From contig JABUUT010000008.1 in assembly GCA_021443045.1 (NCBI GenBank), forward strand, positions 27,767 to 60,615: 32,849 bases of DNA, given 5' to 3'. Numbering within the stretch: position 1 is the first letter of the stretch; the number at the start of each line of letters is the position of its first letter. The translations under genes and the position numbers were made by a program. Of the stretch, positions 7,166 to 16,247 are shown piece by piece. Origin of the DNA: Fibrobacteraceae bacterium (GTDB lineage: Bacteria > Fibrobacterota > Fibrobacteria > Fibrobacterales > Fibrobacteraceae). A model generated the notes under the pieces. The model had not been told where the DNA came from. It did no database searches and worked only from the letters and a program-made list of their open reading frames with translations.

Positions 7166-9346
7166 ATGAATATAGCTAAAGCACTTCTATTATCTTCCCT
7201 GCTTGCATTTGGCGTGACCAGCGCCCTTGCAGATGCAGCGTCGGCAAAACCGCTCCGCGTGGGTCCAGTTCAGATCCATGGTGCCTTAGGCACTTCTGGT
7301 GGAAAAATCATTGGCCAAAAAAGCAACCGGCAGGTAATGCTTCGTGGTATGAGCCTTTTTTGGTCTGATGCCACCGGCATTCAATACTATAACCCCAATG
7401 TAATTGCATGGGCCGCCAATAGCCTTGGTATTGACGTATTCCGCTTTGCCATGGGTATTGAATATTACGATAGCAATGGAGGAACTTCCAATAAGCTAGA
7501 CGCCAACTACTCCTACAAGGGTAACCCATCCATGTACATGAACAAGTTGGACCAAATGGTTGAAGCCGCCATTGAAAACGACATCTACATTATCGTGGAC
7601 TGGCACAGCCACCGTGCAGAAAACGAAAAGTCTTTGGCTCAAGACTTTTTTAAGACCGTAGCCCAAAAGTACGCCAAAGTTCCTAATGTTATTTTTGAAG
7701 TGTACAACGAACCGGTGAACACAGGGTGGTCTACCATTGTGGACTATGCCAACAGCGTTATTTCGGGCATTCGGGCCCACTCCCAAAATTTGGCCTTGGT
7801 GGGCACCCCCAACTGGTCTCAGCTCACTAACGTAGGCGGAGTTTCGGGCACTAACGTTGGATATGTTTTCCACTTTTATGCTGCCACCCACTCCCTAGGT
7901 TCCTTCCAGAGCCGAATTACCAGTGCCATTAACGGTGGAAACGCCGTGTTCATTACAGAATGGGGTACCACCAATGCAGACGGTGATGGCGAACCCTCCG
8001 CCAACAACACCAGCCAGTGGACTTCGTTTATGGACCAGAACAACATTTCAAACTGCAACTGGAGTTTGCGCAACCAAACCAGTTCCATTGATGGTGCTTC
8101 TGAAAAATCGGCCCTGCTGGCTGGAAGCAACACCTTGACAACCCAAAGTGATTTGGAATCGGCTTCATATACTACCTCGGGCAACATTGTAAAAAGCTAC
8201 CTTACCGGCAAAAAGAGAAACTGGGCGGACTCCCTGATTGCAGGAAAAACCTCCGGTTCTTGCCATTTTGCAACACAGTCCGTAAAAGAAACTGCAGGTA
8301 CGGTTACTCTTAAGTCTGGATGCACCTACACTTCTAGCGATGAATCTGTTGTTACAGGAAGCGGTGCAGTAAAAAGTGCTGGCTTTGCCATTCTTACCGG
8401 CAACGACAACTCCCAGTCCATTGTACTTGTTACCAAGGAACCAAAGCAGACCATAGCTAAATTTGCCTCCACAATTTGCCGTTACAGTGGTTCTTGTGGC
8501 AACGGCTGGATGCTCTACGATTTAACCAATTCCGGCAAGCTGGAAACCTTGATTTCAGCTTCTGGTGAAACAGCCGAAGGAAGTAAGGTTACATTCAAGT
8601 CTTTAAACACAGACATTGTAGATTACAAAAAAGCCGTTTGCAACAATTCCTCCAAGTGCTACGGCGACACAAAGGGTGCCAGCGTACACATGCTGGAATT
8701 CAAAACCTTTGGGGACGCTAAAATTGTGGCAACAGCCCCAGCAACCACAGGTTTCCAAGCCATGAACGATACCATTGTGGTGACCTACGGAAAGGGATTA
8801 AACAAGTTCCACTCCAAGGTTAAATTTGGGGATGCCGTAATTCCTCTGGGTGGCTCTAGCGTAGACAACTTCTTCTGCGACACTCTGCTCTACGAACACG
8901 CTAAAGTAAGCTACACCTTTGATGGAGAAGCCACTTCTATCTATGCTTCCCGCAGCGGTAATATTTTGAAGGCCGCCAACAAGAACGCCATTGTAATGGT
9001 CACTGCAAGTTCTCCTGAAACATCCAAGTACGAAGCCTTTAACAAAACCGTTCGCATTGTAATTGGTGATAGCACCAAGGCCGAAAACGTGGCTATTCCA
9101 GTATCCAAGCCTTTGATTCCGTTCCGCGCCGAGGTACAGAACCAGGGACTAATGCTTCAAGTAGATAAGGCTGGCCTTGTAAGCTGGAGCATCCGAGGAA
9201 TCAATGGTGTTACCTACATGGAAAACAGTCAGGTTTACCAAAGCGGTTCACACTGGATTTCTTTGGATAAGATTCCTGCAGGGTTCTACATTATGAACGT
9301 AAAGCAGGGTTCCAAATCTTACAACTTCAAGTGGAATAAACAGTAG
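7166..9346 (+). CDS. Secreted GH5 cellulase with long C-terminal region and T9SS-like sorting domain
   Basis: Signal peptide MNIAKALLLSSLLAFGVTSALA; catalytic-type motifs VIFEVYNEPVN and AVFITEWGTTNADG; C-terminus WISLDKIPAGFYIMNVKQGSKSYNFKWNKQ. Confidence 0.88.
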   Translation: MNIAKALLLSSLLAFGVTSALADAASAKPLRVGPVQIHGALGTSGGKIIGQKSNRQVMLRGMSLFWSDATGIQYYNPNVIAWAANSLGIDVFRFAMGIEYYDSNGGTSNKLDANYSYKGNPSMYMNKLDQMVEAAIENDIYIIVDWHSHRAENEKSLAQDFFKTVAQKYAKVPNVIFEVYNEPVNTGWSTIVDYANSVISGIRAHSQNLALVGTPNWSQLTNVGGVSGTNVGYVFHFYAATHSLGSFQSRITSAINGGNAVFITEWGTTNADGDGEPSANNTSQWTSFMDQNNISNCNWSLRNQTSSIDGASEKSALLAGSNTLTTQSDLESASYTTSGNIVKSYLTGKKRNWADSLIAGKTSGSCHFATQSVKETAGTVTLKSGCTYTSSDESVVTGSGAVKSAGFAILTGNDNSQSIVLVTKEPKQTIAKFASTICRYSGSCGNGWMLYDLTNSGKLETLISASGETAEGSKVTFKSLNTDIVDYKKAVCNNSSKCYGDTKGASVHMLEFKTFGDAKIVATAPATTGFQAMNDTIVVTYGKGLNKFHSKVKFGDAVIPLGGSSVDNFFCDTLLYEHAKVSYTFDGEATSIYASRSGNILKAANKNAIVMVTASSPETSKYEAFNKTVRIVIGDSTKAENVAIPVSKPLIPFRAEVQNQGLMLQVDKAGLVSWSIRGINGVTYMENSQVYQSGSHWISLDKIPAGFYIMNVKQGSKSYNFKWNKQ

Positions 9347-9374
9347 CAACTGAGAATTGGCTTGGGCTACTCTC

Positions 9375-9401
9375 ACGACCGGCATTTGTCGGTCGTTTTT
9401 T
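9375..9401 (+). terminator. Rho-independent terminator after GH5
   Basis: ACGACCG-GCATTTGT-CGGTCGT followed by TTTTT. Confidence 0.85.
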
Positions 9402-9435
9402 AGGTAGGGTGGTTTGTGGTCTGTCACCAAAAAGC

Positions 9436-11142
9436 TTATTCATGCTCCCGAGCCCATAACAAACGATTAAATTCAATGCTACTAGGAACTTCTCTAATTA
9501 GTTTATTCAGAGAATCAGCGCCATACATTTCTAGCAATGTTTTTTCATTACTAAAGAGGTTTACACCAAAACCTAAACGATTTCCCTCTATTTCATAGCC
9601 AAGGGCACTTAAAATGGTTGGATACATATCCATATCCGAAAAATAATGTGTTGAATTTACTGGAACTTTCACGGAATTCAAAAAGATATTTATCCATTTT
9701 CGGTTTGATTTATTTTGGACTAAATGTTTTCCCATAAAATTATGGTCACCAACAATTACAATCGTAGTATTTTCATAAAAATCTTTTTTCTTTAAATAAT
9801 CTATAAAATCAGCCGTTAACGCTGATGTACATTGCACTATAGATTTATATGTTTCCGATTCGTTGGCACCCCAAAAATTATTTTCACAGCGTTCATCATA
9901 CATTCCATCTGGTGTATGCGTATCGATGGTAAATAAAGTCAATGAAAAAGGTTCTTTAATTGTATCTAAAACCGATTTTGTAAAGGAAAAAGTATGTCGA
10001 TCACTAACAGACCGAAAAGCTCTATTTTCTACAATCCTGCGGTCTATTGAATATTCAGTAATAATATTTTCATAATCATAGATTTCATCAATGCCCCTAT
10101 TTTGCAAGAATTGATCAGTGCCAGCAAAACCTATTGATGTGCCAAGAACAATATATTGTCTATAATTTTGTTCATGCAAAAAATCGTATAGACTTTTAAA
10201 ACCCTTATACCCGTTTCTGTACGAATTTCCACTAAAGATTGGAATACCTGCTGTTTTTGCTACATACGCACCAAAAGTAAAACCAGTTCCAAACACATCA
10301 TCACCACCACCAATGGGAGTTCTTTTCTCCCCAAAAGATAAATTTTGTTTTGCCAATAAATTTAGCTCTGGAGTTAAATCAGAAAACGTTGTTTCCATCG
10401 ATTCTAAAAAAATGAGGACTAAATTTCTCCTTGATGTTGGAGGCGTGACTATCACCTTATTCGGGTGAATATATTCTTCTTCAAACAAAATAGAATTTTT
10501 TAATTTATGTTGAGTGTTATAATTTTTATATGTAATTATATACTCACCCACAGGAAGTTTATAAAACAAAAAACATATAGAACATACAAAGTAACAAATT
10601 AAGCCACAATAGCGATAACAATTCTTTCTTAACCCAAGAATTAAAAACAAATAAAACAGCAGTGTAATTTTAAGGGAATCAACAGGAATAAAATCAATAT
10701 ATTTTTTTACATAATAATCAACAAAACCGTCTATTGGCATTTGTAATGTAAATAAAACGGTATTAACATCAGTCAATGGAAATGTTGAAACTACCCATAC
10801 AAGACTTTTTTGAGTTAAAACACAAAGATAAGCAATGAAAAAAAACGCTATACCAGATTTTATATTTACCTTTTGATACGGAAGTTTTCTAAAAAAATAC
10901 ACCAAGGAGGTCGCAACAAAAGCACAACATAAAATCAAATTCCATTCAGGCAAATATCCTGTATTCATAAAAGATGTAGAAATTAAATAGGCAAGGCATT
11001 CTTCTAACACCAATATGTATAAGAGCAAAAGAATTATCCGCCAGCGTTTAGGCATTTTCTCAATACAGATAAATTTAACTTGTTCAGAATCAAATCCAAC
11101 TTTTTTCATCATACAGTAGATTTTTGATTTTATATGATTCAT
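9436..11142 (-). CDS. LTA synthase / MdoB-like membrane-anchored alkaline-phosphatase-superfamily (sulfatase fold) transferase
   Basis: Several N-terminal TM helices, then NLVLIFLESMETTFSDLTPELNLLAKQ, LFTIDTHTPDG, TIVIVGDHNFMGKH, SDMDMYPTILSALGYEIEGNRLGFGVNLFS. Confidence 0.8.
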   Translation of the reverse strand: MNHIKSKIYCMMKKVGFDSEQVKFICIEKMPKRWRIILLLLYILVLEECLAYLISTSFMNTGYLPEWNLILCCAFVATSLVYFFRKLPYQKVNIKSGIAFFFIAYLCVLTQKSLVWVVSTFPLTDVNTVLFTLQMPIDGFVDYYVKKYIDFIPVDSLKITLLFYLFLILGLRKNCYRYCGLICYFVCSICFLFYKLPVGEYIITYKNYNTQHKLKNSILFEEEYIHPNKVIVTPPTSRRNLVLIFLESMETTFSDLTPELNLLAKQNLSFGEKRTPIGGGDDVFGTGFTFGAYVAKTAGIPIFSGNSYRNGYKGFKSLYDFLHEQNYRQYIVLGTSIGFAGTDQFLQNRGIDEIYDYENIITEYSIDRRIVENRAFRSVSDRHTFSFTKSVLDTIKEPFSLTLFTIDTHTPDGMYDERCENNFWGANESETYKSIVQCTSALTADFIDYLKKKDFYENTTIVIVGDHNFMGKHLVQNKSNRKWINIFLNSVKVPVNSTHYFSDMDMYPTILSALGYEIEGNRLGFGVNLFSNEKTLLEMYGADSLNKLIREVPSSIEFNRLLWAREHE

Positions 11143-11574
11143 TTTTTTACTCTCTTAAATGCTGATTTTAGACAAACCAGAGTAGGGCATTTTTGGATAT
11201 GAAACAGCAAAAGCAAACGATGTTGCAATAAAACCAACAAGATTGTTTGATATTCTTATATTTTGTGATGGTACTAAAAAATTGGAACTATTTAGGGATA
11301 ACAAAAAAGCCCCTAAAGAAAAGTCTTTAAGGGTAAATTTCGTAATTACCAAAGAATCGTTTATTACGGATAGCTCAAATGAGCAGCCCCCCCGCAAGAT
11401 TCGTGCCAAACGCATAGAAGCCAATGCTGCCGTGGTAAAGGAGGTTAGATAACTAAAATGTAATTGCATATTACTAATATAGATTTTACAAAAAACAAAT
11501 GTCAAATAGCATTCTTCAGGCAAGCATATTCGCATGGACATTCTCTGGTTCCTATCACTTCACTGCGTTTCGTT

Positions 11575-11795
11575 CCAGGATGACGCGGGCTACTGATAAC
11601 CGATAAATGAACACATTTCCTGGATCCTTCAGGGCTACGCCCTTCAGGATGACACCGATTACTGATAACAGACTACTTCCTTTGACCCTAGCTGTCCTTC
11701 GGACAGTTCCGCTTGCAGCTCGGTCATGGACAAGCAAGCTTATCCGCGACTCTCGCCTTGGGGCGTAATCGGTCGCGAAGCTCCTCCAGGATGAC
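11575..11795. repeat. Intergenic repeat island with three (C/T)CAGGATGAC copies and a (A)CTGATAAC(CGATAA) element
   Basis: CCAGGATGAC 11575-11584, TCAGGATGAC 11644-11653, CCAGGATGAC 11786-11795; ACTGATAACCGATAA 11592-11606 is the exact reverse complement of 32799-32813. Confidence 0.75.
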
Positions 11796-11929
11796 TCAAT
11801 TCATAATCCACCCCTGTGAAAGTCGTTAGACTTTCACAACAAATGCGTAGGGCGAATAAAACAAAAATGCTTGCATTTTTACTTTTGAGCCCAGCATTTG
11901 GTACATAGTACAATTCGTGTGATAACAAA

Positions 11930-11958
11930 AAAACACCTTCGCGAGGAAGGTGCTTTTT
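11930..11958 (-). terminator. Rho-independent terminator at the end of the six-gene minus-strand operon
   Basis: AAAAAAACACCTTC-GCGAG-GAAGGTGCTTTTTTT, immediately downstream of the stop at 11979 on -. Confidence 0.88.
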
Positions 11959-11978
11959 TTGTGTGAAAGCCGTTAGAA

Positions 11979-13166
11979 TTACTTTTTCTTCTTTGGCTTG
12001 TAGCTAATTTCTGGACGAAGTTCCAGACCAATGGTCACCAACAGGGAAACGATTGGTTCGTGGTGGTCCTGAGAAATGTCGTACACCGCCACACCGCCAA
12101 AGTCTCCTGATTTAATGTTCTGGGCAACAGACTTTACAGAAGGAATACCCATAAACACGATGGATTCCATGGCACTGACAGCCACTTCAGACTTGGAATC
12201 TTCATCGAAAGACACCTTATAGTCTGGAGTGTCAAAGAGGCTCATCAATTCCTTGTATGGAATGTAACCTTCGTTACCGCTACCGATACCATTGTGGGAA
12301 GATCCCAAGCCGGTGGCACCGGCAAAGGTACGGCCATAGAGGTTAATCACAGGAATCAACTTGGAAGCCTCCACTCCCTTGCCAGTAAGTTTTTCCAGCC
12401 CTTCAGAAATCAGGGTGGCACTTTGGCTTGGTTTAAGTGTAGTTTCTTCTTCGGACATTTGGTCTGGAATAAACACCGTGGCATAATCCAAATCGTTAAT
12501 GACATCGGAAGAATAAGCCTCTAGAGAGCTAAATGGATAAACCGTTGCAGACAAAGTGTACTTGCCAGCAAAAGCAGACTTTAACGCACTGAGCAAAGTA
12601 CCAAAACCATTGCCACCGGCTGCTGCAGGAGCGGCAACTGGTTCAGAGGCAGGCTCTTCGCTTGAAGCCCCTTCTTCAGTAGCACCTTCTTCGAAGTTTG
12701 GTTCTTCTGCAGTGGGAGCTTCTTCAGCAACAGGAGCCGCAGATTCGGCACTTAGATTCTGCCAGTCAATTTCAACGCCAGAACCACCATGCTCATCTAA
12801 CCAAGCAACCACATTGTTTGCAAAGGTCTGTGTCAATTCGGAGTTGGCGGAAATTTCTTGGAACACGCTTTCCATTTCAATGCCACCAATGGTAACCACC
12901 ACCTTAACATTGTGGTTGGCAGCAGAATCCACCAAAGCCTTAAAGTTACCTGCATCATTTTCATCGGCCCAAGCAACGGAGCCATCGGAAGATGGGGTTA
13001 GGGAAACATAGTTGACATGCGTTACAAAATCGTAGCGAATATCCTTAGGATAGAATTGGGAATATTGGCTCCAGTAGGGGTAAAAGCCAACAACCTTATC
13101 AGCGGCTGCCTGAGCACTAATGGCAAAGGAAGCAGCAACAGCAAGAGTAAGAACTTTAATATTCAT
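11979..13166 (-). CDS. Secreted GH18-fold (chitinase-like) protein with degenerate catalytic motif and acidic Ala/Glu/Pro linker insertion
   Basis: Signal peptide MNIKVLTLAVAASFAISAQA; VVGFYPYWSQYSQFYPKDIRYDFVTHVNYVSLTP, VKVVVTIGGIE, SGVEIDWQ (cf. DGxDxDxE), KLIPVINLYGRTF, GIPSVKSVAQNIKSGDFGGVAVYDISQD. Start at MNIKV (13166). Confidence 0.75.
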   Translation of the reverse strand: MNIKVLTLAVAASFAISAQAAADKVVGFYPYWSQYSQFYPKDIRYDFVTHVNYVSLTPSSDGSVAWADENDAGNFKALVDSAANHNVKVVVTIGGIEMESVFQEISANSELTQTFANNVVAWLDEHGGSGVEIDWQNLSAESAAPVAEEAPTAEEPNFEEGATEEGASSEEPASEPVAAPAAAGGNGFGTLLSALKSAFAGKYTLSATVYPFSSLEAYSSDVINDLDYATVFIPDQMSEEETTLKPSQSATLISEGLEKLTGKGVEASKLIPVINLYGRTFAGATGLGSSHNGIGSGNEGYIPYKELMSLFDTPDYKVSFDEDSKSEVAVSAMESIVFMGIPSVKSVAQNIKSGDFGGVAVYDISQDHHEPIVSLLVTIGLELRPEISYKPKKKK

Positions 13167-13179
13167 AAAACCACCTCGC

Positions 13180-14064
13180 CTAGTCAATTTCTCGGGCATC
13201 GCCATTTTCATCGGCGCAATACAACTTGGTTATGTTAGGATATTCTTCTGTCAAAAGGTTGTTATCCTTTTCGTTATCATCACACTTGCGGTAAGGCCAT
13301 CCATATTCGCGACCATACAAAATGTACTGGTAGCTAATGGCAACAACATCCGGGAGAATGCTGTCCAACCTTGCAATATCGTTATCGGTATCGTAGAAAT
13401 TATAGCGCTTTAACTGAACCTTTTGAAAATCTGTGAACCCTACAATACTGCGAGCAGTGTCACGGGAAAGTGTGTCGCTCTTGACTTTAGTACCCAGGCT
13501 CACAATCTTCAAGGTTTCAGACAAAGTGTAAGAAACTTCCTGAGTTCTTGCCGAGTCTGAATAACCAGCAATGGAAACAGGCTTTTTACCTTCCATGGTC
13601 ACCTTTGGATCGTAGACCGTCAACACACTTGTGTCGGCGGCCGTGGTGTCGCCAGCTATGGAATCCAGCTTCATGGAAATGGTATCTGTTTTAATATTGT
13701 AAGTCACCTTCACCTTGGCGGTATCCGTCGTATCCACAGTCCATACTTTTTCCCAATCCACTTCTCTAAAGCCAGCATACTTTCTGGTAACAAATATTTT
13801 GTGGATTTTTGCAGTATCGGCAAGATACAGGGAATCGTTTAGGTTGATTTCGGCCCTAGACAAGCCCAGAGCCTTGTTGTAGGCACTGACAGAATCCATA
13901 ATTTGCAGAGCAAATAATTCCTGGTGCAACTCTACATATTCGTTGGCATCAAAACGATCTGGAAAGTTTTTTGACAAAGCTTCTTCTTCGCTCACTTCCA
14001 TGGAAGAACAAGCGGCAAGCACAGCTGCGGTCAAAATCATTAAGAATTGATTCATCTTTTTCAT
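13180..14064 (-). CDS. Predicted lipoprotein of unknown function (operon member)
   Basis: MKKMNQFLMILTAAVLAACSSMEV lipobox; spacing of 11 nt to the upstream gene and 13 nt to the downstream gene. Confidence 0.7.
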   Translation of the reverse strand: MKKMNQFLMILTAAVLAACSSMEVSEEEALSKNFPDRFDANEYVELHQELFALQIMDSVSAYNKALGLSRAEINLNDSLYLADTAKIHKIFVTRKYAGFREVDWEKVWTVDTTDTAKVKVTYNIKTDTISMKLDSIAGDTTAADTSVLTVYDPKVTMEGKKPVSIAGYSDSARTQEVSYTLSETLKIVSLGTKVKSDTLSRDTARSIVGFTDFQKVQLKRYNFYDTDNDIARLDSILPDVVAISYQYILYGREYGWPYRKCDDNEKDNNLLTEEYPNITKLYCADENGDAREID

Positions 14065-14075
14065 TGCAGCACCTC

Positions 14076-16232
14076 TTAGAAATTAACCGTTACGTCGGCA
14101 AGAATTGCAGACTTGTCAATGGAAAGTTCATCAGCAGTTACGGACAAGGCTCCATCGGCAGAAAGCCCGTAGGCATCAAAGGAAACCTTGTCTGTTAGCA
14201 AGGCGTACTGAACAGAAATGTAAGAATTTGGAGCGATTCTGAATCGTGGTCCTGCAAGAACAACGGATTCTTCAGCCTTCTTGAGCCCTGCAAAACCAAG
14301 GTTCAAAGGATTGCCGTATTCCTTGGTTACTTGCTGGTAGCCACCCCAAATACCTATTGGACCCCAAATATCTACGGTTAGACCAGCCATAATACGGTCG
14401 CTGGAACGCTTGTACCATTCCGATTCCTCGCCATGAGCATAGGAACCCTGGAGCTTAATTTTGGATAGGTAGGAACCGGCATCTAGGCCAACCAAGCGAG
14501 CCACATCAATACCCAAACCACCGCCAAATTCGGTAAACTCGTTGTCGATGGCGTCTTGGCTGAATTTGGAGAACTGACCACTAACTTCTACAGCTTCTGC
14601 CCAAGAAAGGTTGAGAGAAGCGGAGAAACCCTTGCGGTCAGGGGTAGCCAAACCGTATGGCAAAGCCAGGTTCAACGACGGATCCATCAAAGCGAGGGCT
14701 TCACCCTGTTCCAACAGTTTCTTTGTATCGGCGGCGTAGCCGTTACGGAAGAAATGCATGTTCTTAAAGTTGTTGTACACACGGGAGTTGGTCCAAGCAT
14801 TTTCGCTGTAGTCGTTCTCGCTAGAAAGAACGTTGGCATACCCAGCAGTGAGAATGTTCGTTCTATTCAACGGGTTAGAATTGTAAACAGAGAAGTATAG
14901 GTTTTCAAGGCTGGAAGCCCCCAAGGCCGAAACTAGAGAACCGTAGGTTTCGTTGGCATAAACCGCATTGGCATTCATAATTACAGCATTACCTTCAAAA
15001 GCAGGAGCAGAAGCCAATTCAGACCAGAACTCCTTATCGTTCATTAAGTACATGCCATTTACATCTACATGCAACTGTGAAAAGTCACCCTTAACGTATG
15101 GTTCTACATAGAAGCTGGAGCCACTGAAATCATCAAATTTTTCTTTGACGGTTTCTGTACCATTGGTGGTGGTGGTCTTTACATAGAATACAGCCTGTTT
15201 TGCACCATTGGCATCTGGAACCGTATCCAGTTTTAACATATAGTTGGTTCCGGTAGTCTTGGAGATGTACCTCTTTTGAGCTTCCCACCAAGCCATGGCG
15301 TATTCAGCATTAAAGCCGAAAGACACAGGGAGGCTAGAAAGCATCTTTTTAGAGTCCCAGCCCAATTGTCCAGAAAATACGCTGTTGTCTTCAAGGTAGA
15401 TGGTATCGCTAGTACCATTGTCATGTATGACAATGTCATGAGCATCGGTAGAGAGCTTGCGATCGAATACATCTATGTAGTTGGCACCCAAATGAGCCCC
15501 AAACAGATCGGCATCAACGCGGCCACCAAACTGGTAGCGGTCAGACCAATCAAAGTCGAAGAAGGTCTGGTCGTTCTTTTTGGAGATGTTGCGGAGACGG
15601 GCTCCGGTAACCTGTGCATGGATGTTGTCCACAGGGCCCACCTCAAAGCTGTTGAAGTTCACATTGACACCCTGGAGCAAGCGTCGAGAGGTTGTATCCA
15701 GATTTCGCCAAGACATGGCTTCAACACGATTGGCGGCAAACACTTCCGGTTCCTGAATCAAGTTGGGTTGCGGAGTCCAGAGGGTTAGTGGAGTCCAACC
15801 CACACGCATGTAACCCAAGTTGAAATCAACATGCTTGTTGAGGATTAAGCCATCGTAACTAAACCAGTGGCCAAGAACTGGATTGTTTGTTTCTTCGTAG
15901 GCACTCTGCCAGTCTTTGTGGAGGCGCATTTCCAAGTGGATTTCGGTTTCGGAGCTTGGATGAGCGGTGAGAACCAGGTTAGCGTCAGTGTATGCCTGAT
16001 TTTCTTGAGTGCCCGAGGTTTTACTGAACTGGTCGGAGGAAGCCATGGAGTTGAGGCCACCGGCCTTAACACGACCATTAAACTTAATGCCAAGCACGGC
16101 GGCATTAAGGGAATCCAACTTTTCCAACAAAGTTTTCTGTTCCTTGACTATTGTTTCCTGGTCATCAGCAAAAGCTGTTGCCACAGAAAACAGGAGAGCG
16201 GAAGCAAAGCAAATTTTCTTATTTAAATTCAT
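14076..16232 (-). CDS. Predicted outer-membrane beta-barrel protein (paralog set member 3)
   Basis: Signal peptide MNLNKKICFASALLFSVATAFA; alternating amphipathic strands; C-terminal phenylalanine (LADVTVNF); shared GWTPLTLWTPQPN motif. Confidence 0.7.
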   Translation of the reverse strand: MNLNKKICFASALLFSVATAFADDQETIVKEQKTLLEKLDSLNAAVLGIKFNGRVKAGGLNSMASSDQFSKTSGTQENQAYTDANLVLTAHPSSETEIHLEMRLHKDWQSAYEETNNPVLGHWFSYDGLILNKHVDFNLGYMRVGWTPLTLWTPQPNLIQEPEVFAANRVEAMSWRNLDTTSRRLLQGVNVNFNSFEVGPVDNIHAQVTGARLRNISKKNDQTFFDFDWSDRYQFGGRVDADLFGAHLGANYIDVFDRKLSTDAHDIVIHDNGTSDTIYLEDNSVFSGQLGWDSKKMLSSLPVSFGFNAEYAMAWWEAQKRYISKTTGTNYMLKLDTVPDANGAKQAVFYVKTTTTNGTETVKEKFDDFSGSSFYVEPYVKGDFSQLHVDVNGMYLMNDKEFWSELASAPAFEGNAVIMNANAVYANETYGSLVSALGASSLENLYFSVYNSNPLNRTNILTAGYANVLSSENDYSENAWTNSRVYNNFKNMHFFRNGYAADTKKLLEQGEALALMDPSLNLALPYGLATPDRKGFSASLNLSWAEAVEVSGQFSKFSQDAIDNEFTEFGGGLGIDVARLVGLDAGSYLSKIKLQGSYAHGEESEWYKRSSDRIMAGLTVDIWGPIGIWGGYQQVTKEYGNPLNLGFAGLKKAEESVVLAGPRFRIAPNSYISVQYALLTDKVSFDAYGLSADGALSVTADELSIDKSAILADVTVNF

Positions 16233-16247
16233 TGTTATTCCCTCCCA

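Noticed and set aside
11555-11928. Small minus ORFs (60 and 62 aa) in the intergenic repeat island
   Set aside because: Translations of dispersed repeat sequence (e.g. LSHPGGASRPITPQGESRG); no coding support.
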